A stretch of DNA of 64,000 nt from Gnetum montanum. Taxonomy: Eukaryota; Streptophyta; Gnetopsida; Gnetales; Gnetaceae. Under the pieces are notes generated by a model, which ran no database searches, was not told the origin of the DNA, and saw nothing but the letters and a program-made list of their open reading frames with translations. Each line of letters starts with the position of its first letter. The stretch's first letter is position 1. Shown in pieces: positions 22,778-33,479 of this stretch. The DNA is taken from assembly GCA_015680685.1 (NCBI GenBank), contig MNCI01008279.1:1164177-1228176 (forward strand), written 5' to 3'. The position numbers were made by a program, and so were the translations under genes.

Positions 22778-24901
22778 TGTACTATTCGAAATCATTGGCG
22801 TAAGGCTGGAAGAGAAAAAAAATGAACACCTAAAGATCTCCGAAGAGATACAGCAGACCCTGCCTTCACATGAGGGCAAGTTGGAAAAATGAAGGCAGAG
22901 TGCCTTGGATGGTCTGCACGAAGATCAAACAAGGACTTCCCCTAGCGTACGCAATGGCAGTGTGCCTGGTTATCATAAATAAATGAAAAGGTAAATGTTA
23001 ACAAGTACAAACAAGGTGTAAATAGTGTAAGTAGAAAATACTGTAAACTGTAAATATGATTGGCAAAAATGTAACTATTTGTATTGATTAAAAATTACAA
23101 ATAAGTGCACCGGTCAGAATGTAGTTGCAGAATGATTGCAAGGTGAACGTTTAGCCCCAATGTGAAGGGTGTACAGATGCTGAGAGAGTGTAGGTTTTCT
23201 GGCTCCAAGGTGTCCAGCATGTGAGATTTGGATGCTCAAAGTTGCTTAGCATGACCAAGTTTTGTATGGAGAGATTTGCCCAATTTTCTATGCTCTTGTG
23301 TGTTTAGAATTTCCAACCCCAGTTTAGTGTGAGATTGGGGTATTTATGCAGGTTTGAGCATAGGATTTAGATCTGTGTGGAAGATCCATGGTTACTGGAT
23401 GTGAGGAATGCAGATCGGGTGATAGGTGTGAATGTTTTGACTAGATGCATAGAGTTGTACAATGTACAGGATGCAACGTGACCAAGATCTCTTACGCTGG
23501 CATGTGTGATCCATAGCATAAGAGCTTGATACACTAAAAAAATACAAAATGTACAAATAATGTTAATGTACAAAAGTGGATCTAGATGTCTGGCCTTTGG
23601 ATCTATAGATCTGTGCTGGTGTCAGCATCTAGCATCAGTGTCTGGCTTCTAGCGTCCTAGGGTGTTAGTGTGACCATCGTCCCAGGGTGTCAGCATGACC
23701 ATCAACATGTCAAATTTTTATGATGCATTTTAAGCCCATTTTTGACCTATGATACCCATTTTTGAAGTGGATCTACATGCCTAAGGTCCATAGGATGCTT
23801 CTTGTGAAGTTTGAGCTCATTCGGAGGCTGTTTTGGCTCTATTTTAGTTGGTGACGTTGAGCCTTACGTTGTGTAGCGTCTAAAAAGTAACCCTAGCATC
23901 ACCAAGTCAAAGTGGCATATTTGAGGCCCAAATCTTGATTGTCTATAGGTTTGGAATTATTGGGGGACCTTGGTAAAGGTCATGGAGGGTCCCTATGCTT
24001 GATTTTAGCCTATTTTAACTTAGTTTTAGGGCTCCAAAAGTTGGTGATGCTGAGCCTTACGCTGTGCAACATCTGAAAAGTAACCCCAACGTCACCAAGT
24101 CAAAGTGGCACATTTGAGGCCCAAATCTTGATTTTCTGGATACTAGGAGCTACTGAGGACCTTATTGAAGGTCATGGGGGGTCCTTGTGCTCAATTTAGG
24201 CCTATTTTGACTCAATTTTAGGGCTCCAAAAGTTGGTGACGCTGAGCCTTACGTTGTGCAGCGTCTAAAAAGTAACCCCAGCATCACCAAGTCAAAGTGG
24301 CATATTTGAGGCCCAAATCTTGATTTTCTGGATATTGGGAGCTATTTGGGACCTTGGTGAAGGTCATGGGGGTTCCATGTGCTTGATTTTTGCCTATTTT
24401 GACTCAATTTTGGGGCTCCAAAAGTTGGTGATGCTGAGCCTTACGCTGTGCAGCGTTTGAAAAGTAACCCCAGCGTCACCAAGTCAAAGTGGAACATTTT
24501 AGGCCTAAATCTTGATTTTCTAGAGGCTAGGAGCTATTGGGGACCTTGGTGAAGGTCATGGGGGGTCCTTGTGCTTGATTTTATCCTATTTTGACTCATT
24601 TTCAGGGCTCCAAAAGTTGGTGACGCTGATCCTTACGCTGGGCAGCGTAAGCTATAGCGTGACCAAAGTTTACTTAGCCAAAACCAAGCATTTTGAGCCC
24701 AAAACTTTTGATTCTAGATGCCGAAAGTTGGTGCAGTCACCTGTGGGCCCTGAAGGAACCCTACCTATTGAATTGTGGACCATCAGGGGCTATTTCAGGG
24801 ACCTCCAAGTTTGGTCATGCTGTATTCATGCTTGGGTGGCTACATGACTTAGCTTGAATCTTGTCTGAAAGTGCTAGGCCAAAATTTTTGTGGTGTTTTC
24901 A
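22778..24901 (+). mobile_element. Solo LTR-like insertion with internal 192-bp repeats
   Basis: Begins TGTACTATTC and ends GTGGTGTTTTCA; flanked by CTTAA at 22773-22777 and CTTAA at 24902-24906. The sequence outside it re-joins into a continuous Tekay-like LTR, which confirms a real insertion. It has no coding domain, a TG...CA structure and a 5-bp duplication, so a solo LTR is most likely. TATTTATG near 23340 could be a TATA element. Its last 28 bases match the inverted start of the insertion at 29988, so both belong to one family. Confidence 0.65.
23846..24850 (+). repeat. 192-bp tandem repeat, four full copies plus a partial
   Basis: Units start with AGTTGGTGAYG at 23846, 24039, 24231, 24423 and 24615, giving periods of 193, 192, 192 and 192 bp. 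Each unit carries CTTACGCTGTGCAGCGT, whose ACGCTG-TG-CAGCGT is a perfect inverted repeat (decayed by transitions in copy 1), and then CACCAAGTCAAAGTGG. The fifth unit diverges after about 60 bp. Confidence 0.9.
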
Positions 24902-25235
24902 CTTAATATTAAATATATGAAATTGATAACATTCAAGGAATACACTTAGGCATAAGAAATACCATTTTGATAAAGGATCATCCATACCAAGGATCCTAAA
25001 TATACAGGATGTTACATTGTAACATCATTCTTCCTAGACCTTAGGTTAAAGATCATTACATTGGGTAAAATCCATAATAAAAAATTTAGTAATGGAAATG
25101 AATGAGATATGAATGAACTCATAACAAAAGAAGATATGTGAAATCTAGTGTGAAGCCATGAACCAAGGGAAAAGAGCAGACATTATATAATAGAAGAAAA
25201 AAATGCATAAATATAAAATCATGATATATAAATAC

Positions 25236-26375
25236 TAGATGGTAAAATCAAAGTCAGTCAATAGCTCAATCTACCTTCTTTGACATAGGTTTAACTAAGG
25301 CTAAATCATCAAATATTAAAATCCTTTAAGATCTATCCAAATTATCAACTACTCTTTGAAAACATAGTAATGCCAAACCTTCAAGACAAACACCACTACT
25401 CCTAACTCTAGGTCATGAGTGAGGTAATGAGTCTCATGATGATTAAGCTATCATGAGACATAGGCTACCACTTTTCCCTCTTGTATAAGTACATACCCAT
25501 AGTCATCTCTTGATACATTAGTACAAATGTTGAACTATTTAATTTGGGTAGGTGAAATCAAAAAAATAGTCTATCCTTGATTTCATGAAAGACAATTTGA
25601 CATGGATCCCATAAGAAACTAACATCCTTTCATGAAAACTTTGTGAATGAAAAAGCAATGCAAGAGAAATTATCAATAACTCTATTGTAATAACCTTTTG
25701 GCCCAAGAAAATTATAAGCCTCACAAACATCCTTGGGAATAGGTCAATTTTAAATAACTAATATCTTAGTAAGGTCCACTATTACACCAACATCTAAAAC
25801 AATACATCCCAAGACCTAAATGTCAAAGTACCAATAGAAATACCTAGAAGGTTATATGAATAAATAATGTTCTCTAAGTAGCTACAAAATGATTCTCAAA
25901 TGCTACTCATATAACTCTTTGGATGAAAAGTATATAAAAATGTCATTGATGAACATGATAACTAACTAGTCTAGCTAGGATCTCATGATACTATTTTTAA
26001 GGTTCATGAACACTGTAGAAGTATTAGTGAATCAAAATGGAAAAATCAAGAACTCATAATGTTCATATCATATCTTGAAGGTTGTCTTGGTGACATCCTC
26101 CTTCTTTACATAAACCTAGTTATACCCTAACTTTAGATCAATCTTAGAGAAGACTTGAGCTTCTCTTAACTAATTGAAAAAATCATCTATTAGTAAAGGA
26201 TACTTGTTCTTCACTATCATCTAGTTTAGTTGTCAATAATCATTGCATAACCACATACTACCATCCTTATTTTTTATAAATAGGATAAGAGCATCACAAG
26301 GAGATAAGCTTGGATGAATCAAACCCTTGCCAAGAAACTACTAAGGTTGAATATTCAATTATGTTAACATCCTAA
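25236..26375 (-). pseudogene. RT-RNase H fragment embedded in an LTR
   Basis: Base by base this matches the internal pol of the same element at 29686-29987 plus 31896-32730: shared strings include GAGTGAGGTA, GAGACATAGGCTACCACTTT (internal: GAGGCATAGGCTACCACTTT) and CCCATAAGAAAC. It therefore encodes, on the minus strand, the end of RT and the N-terminal half of RNase H, with stops. It replaces roughly 1.5 kb of ordinary LTR sequence present in LTR A. Both junctions show microhomology (ATAC.AGATGG left; GAGATATCTC right). Confidence 0.75.
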
Positions 26376-26770
26376 GGAGATATCTCAAATGAAGATGAGG
26401 TGTCTCAATGGAGACATATCTAATAAGGATAATACATCTTAGGAAAATGGGAGACATTTCTAGTGAAAATGAGACATCTCAAGGGAGATGTCTCTAATAA
26501 TAATGAGATGCTTAGGCAAATGGAGGATAGCTTTGATGAAAATGAGGCATCTTAAGGGAGATGTCTTTGATAAGGATGAGATATCTTAGGTAAATAGGAG
26601 ATGTCTCTCATGAAAATGAGACATCTCTAATGAGGATAAGACATCCTAGGAAAATGGGAGACATCTTGGCTCAGATTGAGATGTCTCTCTAGAGATATTT
26701 TCAGATAAGAGGAGACATATTATCTAAGATTAGTGCATCTGATATAGAGTTTTAACACATGGAAGAGACA
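26365..26770. repeat. GAGATGTCTC/GAGACATCTC minisatellite in LTR B
   Basis: Dense copies of the same palindromic-pair core as at 21240-21535, interleaved with GATGAGAC and AAAATGGGAGAC. Unit spacing is 25-40 bp. It begins just after the embedded pol fragment. Confidence 0.8.
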
Positions 26771-28197
26771 TCTCATTTGGGTAGGAAATTACTAGAAAAA
26801 TACTAAAATAACTGGAATTGGTAGGAAATCCATAAGTATAGAAATCGACAACCTAAGAGTAATAACTGGTGAAGATCAAAACATGAAATGACTAAACCAT
26901 GAACTCAAATTGACAAACACAAGGCTGAAAATCTGAATATGTAAATATTGGAATCCAAACATCCAAGATCATATTACAAGAAAGGGAAAAAGGAAGCCAA
27001 ATCAAAACTACTATGCAAAACAAGGAATACATAATGAGTATGAATAGACCATATTAAGGCAAATGAATTTGAGTGAAGTATTAAAAAGAATGTAAAAATC
27101 TCTAATTTCAAACTAGCCACTAAAACAAAACTAAATCACATCTCTCTCTAGGTTTGAAATTACATCAAAATGGAATTACCACAAACCAACATAATATTAT
27201 AACTAGTAAAAACCATCAAATCACAAAATCCAATCCAACAAAATTGTTGGAAAAATTATTATAATAACCATATCCAAAATTTAGAGAAAAATAGAAAAAT
27301 ATCATCATTAATTATGCATATAAAATCTATCAAAAAAACACTGTAAGTATTTAAAGCAATTCCTATCAATCCATAAATAACATCATATCAATACAGAATA
27401 ATAAAAAATACCCATTCCATGAATGTGCATAAACCTACAACTATAAATTGAAAATGAACTAAGATAACTTACCTTTGAATTTGTATGACATAAAACCACA
27501 AGAGAGGAGAGCAAATAGCAAAGATCCAAGTAATCTACCAACACTTCCATAGCTTTAATCTCTCATAGTACCTCTTCCAAATCATTAAAGTATGTGGAGA
27601 GAATGATTCGTAGAATTTTTAATGGAGATTAACCAAGAAAAATAATGGAATAAGAGAAAACATCAATTTCACAAAAAAATACAAAACTAAAAGAATAATT
27701 TTAAGAATTTTATTTATCACATATGTAACTTTTTGTATTACTCATATAATTTCCATAGATGCCTAAACAATCAAAAGAGAAAATATCATATAACCCAAAA
27801 TACCAAAATGTCCAAAATCCTCTCATAATAAATTAAAACTACTCTAAACTAAATATAATACAAATAGCTATCACATCAAATCACCACAAGGCCACAACAT
27901 ATACTTTGAAAAATAAATAAATAAACCATAGATCACATGCCATGTCATGCTTCCAAAAAATCCTCATGAAATCTTTTCACACTCAACAACAGGGTTAGTA
28001 CACATCTGCTATTAAAAGATACATAATAACATTCAAGAATGTATGCATCTCAAAGTTCAACATCATCATAGATCGTCACACACAAAACCATAAATACATT
28101 GAACCAGAAACATGCATAAAACACATACTTGAGCATAAGTATCATAAAATCTACAAAAATCATACATATTAAGGATACCAAAAATATGGGTTATTAA

Positions 28198-28216
28198 AAA
28201 TATCCTTTCCCCCTTA
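28198..28216 (-). other. Polypurine tract of the Tekay-like element
   Basis: The minus strand reads TTAAGGGGGAAAGGATATT immediately before LTR B, as expected for second-strand priming. Confidence 0.7.
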
Positions 28217-28219
28217 ATA

Positions 28220-29480
28220 ATCTTTCTTTTGAAAGATGTCAAGATTAAAAGAACATAAATCTAACTTAAGCTCTTAAGTAGCCTCTTGAGAACCATGATG
28301 AGTCCATAAGATCTTTACCATGAGCACTAACCTACTATGCAACTAACACTCCATCTGATCCATAATCCTAATGATATGCGTTATATATGAGGCATTAGAT
28401 TGAAGCTATACCTTAATCCTATCAACAAAATGATTGTGATCAGGTACATACTTTCATAGGCTGGAGATATGAAATACATCGTGCACGCTAAAATGTTGTA
28501 GAGAAAAACCAAGATGATATGCCACCTCTTTTATGCATTGAATAATTTCAAGCTTGTCTTTTTTATCAAAATGCATCAAACCTTTCACTGAAAAGACATG
28601 AACAAACACCTAGTCATCAACTATAAACTCAAGAGATCTTCTTCTACTATGGTTCATGTAGCTTCCTTGGTGATCTTGAGCTACTTTAAACTACTCATAA
28701 ATTTTCTAATCTACTTGGTCATCCTCATCATAATATCTAAATTTCTACACTACCTACCTTCAATCACATTCCAACACAAGGAAGCTCTACAAGGTCTTCC
28801 ATATAAAACTTCATATGGTGCTACGTTTAGACTCATCAAATAGTTATTATAAAGGAAAAATCTACCAATAGTAACAAACTATCCTAAATATTTGAATACT
28901 ATAAGACACATGATTGAAGCATCTCCCCCAATACCTAGTTACTTTCTCAACTTGATCATCAATCTATTAATGATAAGCTAAACTCATATTCATCCTAGTA
29001 CTTAGGTTTTCCATGAATGCGCTCCAAAATGGAGAAGTGAATTTGGCATCATGATCTAAGATAATCTTAGTCAAAATGTAATGAAATCATACTATCTTAG
29101 AGATGAACATATGCAAAACACCCTCTACACTAGTTGAAGTATTTGTAGCTAAAACATGAGCTAACTTAATTAACATTTTAAGAATAATAAGGATGACATC
29201 CTTTTCATTCCTAGTCCAAGGCAAACCAATATTGATATCCATACCAATCATCTTCCACTTTCAATTTGGAATAGTGTGAATGTATATGTAGCCACTTGGT
29301 CATTTGTGCTTAAGTTTAACATACTAACAAATTAAATATTTAGCCACAAGTTCTCCAACCTATTTCTTCATGCCTAGATACTATTACAACCTTTTTAGCA
29401 TCTAGTACACCCTAGATGCATCTAAAGCCTGCTAAAATGGACTTCCTCAAATAAATGTTATTGCAAGGAATCAATTAGAT
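28220..29480 (-). pseudogene. Integrase and C-terminal domain, Tekay/Del-like
   Basis: From right to left: Cys residues of the HHCC finger around 29370-29400, the core with GMDINIGLP and DHDAKFTSPFW, DDQVEKVTR, then APYEVLYGRPCRA (28820-28780), and an integrase C-terminal/chromo-like segment with KKTSLKL and MYFISPAYESMYL, parallel to the VHDVFHVS..RKYVPD block. The Asp, Asp and Glu of the DDE set appear preserved but the frame is broken by many stops. Downstream are the polypurine tract and LTR B. Confidence 0.75.
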
Positions 29481-29689
29481 ACACCCAATCCCTACAATGT
29501 AGTACCCCGAGCATATTAAATATCACAAAAGACTAACTATATTGTCTAAGCTTCTTACATCAAGAATCATACTATTTCTTAGCATAAATCTCACTAATCA
29601 CATTAGATCGAATTACAAAGCTATAGATCTTACAAGCCACATAGCTTAAGGCATTTGTAATAACTTTACTTTTGCATGTCTGATACAAG

Positions 29690-29987
29690 ATGGAAAAATC
29701 AAAATGGGGTAATAGCTTAACCCACCTTCTCTAAAATATGTTTAATTATGGCTAATTTATCAAATACTGTAATCCCTTATGATTTTTCCAAACCATTAAC
29801 TACTCCTTGAATAAGTAGTCATGCATACCACTACTTTCAACTGAAGATCATGAGTGAGGTAGTTTGTCTCATGAGGTTGTAGATATTACGAGGCATAGGC
29901 TACCACTTTTTCCTCTTATATGAGAACACACCCATAACCTTCTCCCAATGCATCAATACAAACATCAAATAGTTTTCTTGATGCAGG
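29690..29987 (-). pseudogene. RNase H part of the Tekay-like pol
   Basis: The minus strand gives SRKLFDVCIDALGEGYGCVL, then EEKVVAYAS..LQPHETNYLTHDL, the standard start of the gypsy RNase H domain (DAS..G.G.VL.Q, then Y.SR.L...E.NY..HDLEL). It is cut on its upstream side by the solo LTR at 29988-31895; RT resumes on the far side. Confidence 0.8.
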
Positions 29988-30059
29988 TGAAACACCACAA
30001 AAAATTTTGGCTACCACTTCTTGACTACAAATTTGGCTAAATTTCAAAATGATGGCACT

Positions 30060-30690
30060 TTCTGCAAATTTTCATAAGTGCTAGGACTATGCTCTCCATT
30101 GCACCAAAGTGTAGTCAGGCCAATGGAGAGTGTAGTCAACTCCAACTACTAGATTTGTAATTTTTTTCGAAGTGTCAAAATGATGGCACTTTCTACAAAT
30201 TTTTCTAAGTGCTAGAACCATGCTCTCCACTATAGTAGAGTGTAGTCAGCTTCAACGGCCAATTTTTTTTGCAATTTTTCTTAAGTGTCAGAATGATGAA
30301 AAAAGCTACAAAAAATTTTCTAAGTGTTTTGTGATGCTCCCATTCCTCCTGCTATGCTCTTGAGCATAGTAAGTGTAGTAGCACTCCGGTGGCTAGTTTG
30401 CATGAGTGTTAAGCCAAAATTTGTTAAGATAGCTCAAAATGGAAGAAATAGTTTGGCAAATTTTCTAACTCTTGAGGCTACCCCTCCTACTACACTCCAA
30501 AGTGTAACAAGCATAGCAAGAACAAAGACTACAATTTTTACTAGATTTTTCTAAGTGTCCATCCTATGCTTTGTGCCCTTATGCTACACTCATGAGTGTA
30601 GCAAGCATAGCAGCATTGGACTTCAATTTTTTGCAAAATTTTCCTAAGTATTGGATTATGCTCTAGAGTGTAGCAACATGAAATTGCTCC
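30060..30690. repeat. Diverged ~110-130 bp tandem units with stem-loop cores
   Basis: Units open with AAATTTT.CTAAGTG at about 30067, 30197, 30308, 30452, 30540 and 30637 and carry cores such as ATGCTCTTGAGCAT and CTACACTCATGAGTGTAG, which are inverted repeats. Length and sequence differ from the 192-bp units of the sister solo LTR, but the design (unit plus palindrome) is the same. Confidence 0.65.
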
Positions 30691-31212
30691 TAAAAGCTTC
30701 TAGAGTTCAGCATAGGCCTTCATTCTTACTCTAGCACTCCTCTAGTAAGCAAGATTAGTAATTTTCACTCCTCTTACACCCCTTTTTTGTCCCAAATTGT
30801 ACCTATGCTTGACCCTATTTGAAAGAGGGGAGAGCATAGTCACAAAGCATAGCCTCCAAATTGCACTATTTTGGCACATGCAGTCTTGATAGCGTAGTCA
30901 TAGTCTGGCAATCTCTTAGGGTCTAGTGGAGCATACCAAAGCATATCACCTATTACTCTACGAGGAACATAGCAAAGGTCAGCATAGCCCCACCTACCCC
31001 CTTTGCCACATGATTTTGGATCCGCATTTTAGGCTAACCCTAGCCATATAAATACCCCTAGATCCCCAATGTTTTAAGGGTTGGTAGTTAACATTTTCAT
31101 TTGGAATTTGGCATTTTGGCATCTTGGCACTTAGCTCTGTCGGCGAACAAGACCCTAACAACACCACATCGACAAAGAGGCATAGCTACACTGTATGGTA
31201 CATTATGGACTT

Positions 31213-31290
31213 ATTGTATCCCTACACCACATGTGGTACACTATGGCGTTGTTGTATCCCTGCACCACATGTGGTACACTACAGCCTTGC
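31213..31290. repeat. 38-bp tandem repeat with CCACATGTGG palindrome
   Basis: TTGTATCCCTRCACCACATG occurs at 31214 and 31252, each followed by TGGTACACTA. The 10-bp palindrome CCACATGTGG is perfect in both. A third, partial copy follows with ACATGGTACACT. Confidence 0.75.
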
Positions 31291-31895
31291 AAAACACTAC
31301 ATGGTACACTGTGGTGGCCAACCCAACAGACATGATTCATCATAGTGAGCACTAGACCTCATGGCATGATGCCACTGAGACTATGACTACACTTCCATTG
31401 TGCTTGTTGTACATTTTGTACCTTTTGAGATCCTTTTGGAGTTATCTATGCTCCCATTTGGGGCAGTGTTTCATTTCTCTCTCTTTTTCTAACATTTTCT
31501 TGCATTTTTTGCATCTTTTTGCATTTTTTTCACATGTCTTCATGCTATACTACACTCAAGCGGTATTCTCTATAGGTTGACACCCTTGTTATGATTGAAA
31601 CCCTTGGCTACACTTACCCCCATTCCATGGCTACACTTTACACTTAGCACCATGAAACACTACTTTAACACTTAGCATTATTTCACGTTGTTTGCATTTG
31701 CATTTTCAACTAACCACGCCATCCTTGGTTGCACCCAATACCTTGGTTGTAGCCAGCAAAGTTCCTATTCGATTGATAAGATCGTTTAGGGCACCCCATC
31801 TTCACCTCCACCAAGGCCCTTGCATGAACGTGGGGTTGGGCTATGCACTCATAAAGCCCTCTATGTTCTAGCTACCAACATTTTTGGTCATTATA

Positions 31896-32975
31896 GTAGG
31901 TAAAATTAAAATAGGATTCAAGATTAGTTTTCCCTTGAGTTTATCAAAGATAGCCTAACGATGCAAGTCCCATAAGAAACAAACATTCTTTTCCAAAATC
32001 TTCATGAAGGATGAAGTAATATATAGGAAGTTCATGATGAATATTCTATTATAACCTTCCAACCTAAGAAAACTATGAACCTTTTATACATCCTTGGGAA
32101 TAGAGCAATCCTAAATAACTAATATCTTAGCAGGTTTCACCACTATATCAACCTCCAAAACAACATGCCTTAACAACTGGATCTCTTGGCATCAAAAAGG
32201 AGTACATAGAAGGTTGGGTAAATAATTAATATTCCATAAGTTCTGCAAAATGATCCAAAAATATTGTTCATGAAAGTCCTCAGAGGAAGAGTACACCCAA
32301 ATTTCATTGATGAACATGATAATAAACTAATTCAAGTATGATCTCATGACACTATTCATAATATGCATAAACACTACAATGGCATTAGTGAGTCCAAATG
32401 ATAAGTTTGAAAACTCATAACGTCCATACTATATCTTGAAGAGTTTCTTGAAAACATCCTTCTCTTTAATGTAAACTTGGTGATATTCAAACCTCAAATA
32501 TACCTTAGAGAACACTTGAGCTTCCCTTAACTAATCAAATAAATCATCTATACATGGTAAAGGATACTTGTTTGTTACTATCACTTGATTCAACTACTGG
32601 CAATGGATTCATAATTGAAAACTACCATCCTTCTTCTTTACAAAAAGGATAGAAGCATCCCAAGAAGACAAACTTGAGTGAATCAAATTCTTATTAAGTA
32701 ACTTTTGAATTTAAATTTCCAGTTCTGCTAACTTGATAAGGAAATTCCTATGTGAAACCCTGGAAATATATTTAACACTAAGTTTAAGATAAATTTCAAA
32801 CTTAACATCATGCCTTAAAGATATACCAAGTAACATAGAGCGAAATACATATGGAAATTTTAAAATAATAGAAATATGATCAATCTCAAATGAAAAAGAA
32901 AGTTCACTTATAAAAATAGTGAAGAAAGAATGAACCTTCCTCAAAAAATGGCAAAAAGATCTTAAAGACATAACA
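31896..32975 (-). pseudogene. Reverse transcriptase of the Tekay-like element
   Basis: Upstream part 32971-32711 reads ILKFPYVFRSML..SLRHDV (compare EFPDVFPEELPGLPPHREV). Then SSWDASILFVKKKDGSFQL, NKYPLPCIDDLFD, QVFSKVYLRFEYHQVYIKEK, FGLTNA and FINEIWVYS. The catalytic Y/F-x-DD is FINE, both Asp lost. It continues to KLKGKLILNPILILP, where the solo LTR interrupts. Numerous stops; no function. Confidence 0.8.
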
Positions 32976-33425
32976 TCTAGCTTAACCTTTCATGGTTGGG
33001 TATGAACCCTTATGTAAACATCCTCATCTATCACTAAGAAAAGTACCTTATGTCAATAATTAAAACTACCTTGCTAGTGAGACAACTAATCCATACCCAA
33101 GATAATGTCATAGTTCCCTAAGTTCATGATGTGGAGATTACTAAAACAAGTGGTTTTTTGAATTATCAAGGCTATAGACGTATAAACTTAATCAATAGTA
33201 AGCACACAACCACCAATAGAGATAATAGCAAGCTCTTGATCAAGACACTAGCCCATTGAATCCAATAGTCTAACCACTCATAGATCAATGAAAGAATGGA
33301 TCACACCAGGATAAAAAAGAATCAAAACTACTAAATTACAAATTATACTTAGCCTCCACTACTATTTTAGGTTGAGCATTGATTAGCTAATCTATTAGAG
33401 CATACACATGTGCATGCATCATGGT
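32976..33425 (-). pseudogene. Aspartic protease of the Tekay-like element
   Basis: The minus strand gives VLILFYPGVIHSFIDL (family: VLFDSGATHSFIS), then IIQKTTCFSNL and GNYDIILGMD, matching YDVILGMDWL. The catalytic DSG is degraded. Stops occur in-frame. Lies between gag and RT as expected. Confidence 0.7.
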
Positions 33426-33479
33426 ACCATCCTAGCCACTAGAAAGTTTACCATCCTTCTGAGGATCTTCACTTCCTAA

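Larger units (their letters stand above)
19452..25016 (-). repeat. Tekay/Del-like LTR (copy A), interrupted by a solo LTR
   Basis: Starts TGTAACACC and ends GGATGTTACA, the terminal inverted repeat typical of chromovirus LTRs. It is homologous to copy B (25018-28197) and copy C (34606-35115): the first ~200 bp match B and the first ~500 bp match C (GGAGAGCATTA, CCTAGTGAGAATCCATGA). Its end reads ATACCAAGGATCCTAAATAT, like the end of B. Without the inserted solo LTR the length is about 3.4 kb. Orientation is taken from B and C, which flank a minus-strand pol. No flanking target duplication was found, and copy B begins one base later. Confidence 0.7.
25018..28197 (-). repeat. Chimeric 3' LTR (copy B) of the Tekay-like element
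   Basis: Starts TGTAACATC at 25018. The first ~215 bp and the part from ~26375 onward align with LTR A, but the middle (25236-26375) is RT-RNase H sequence. The end near 28197 reads ATACCAAAAATATGGG, parallel to the end of A. A polypurine tract on the minus strand abuts it, identifying it as the 3' LTR. It is about 3.2 kb. Confidence 0.65.
29988..31895 (-). mobile_element. Inverted solo LTR-like insertion in pol
   Basis: Flanks are GCAGG (29983-29987) and GTAGG (31896-31900), a 5-bp duplication with one C/T change. Removing it restores pol exactly as in the parallel copy at 25236-26375. The plus strand starts TGAAACACCACAAAAAATTT, the reverse complement of which matches the end of the solo LTR at 22778-24901, so it is the same family in opposite orientation. 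Coding domains are absent; short open frames at 30324-31580 are incidental. It carries its own tandem and palindromic repeats. Confidence 0.7.

Noticed and set aside
19452-28197. LTR A and LTR B as a recent two-LTR circle insertion
   Set aside because: They are strongly diverged, B has the embedded pol fragment and A does not, and no outer duplication was found.
31101-31580. Open frames of 65-84 codons
   Set aside because: They cover the 38-bp repeat and T-rich DNA inside the inverted solo LTR, with no conserved domain.
32711-32971. 86-codon minus-strand open frame as a separate protein
   Set aside because: It aligns with the EFPDVF...PPHREVEF linker before RT and is part of the Tekay-like pol.
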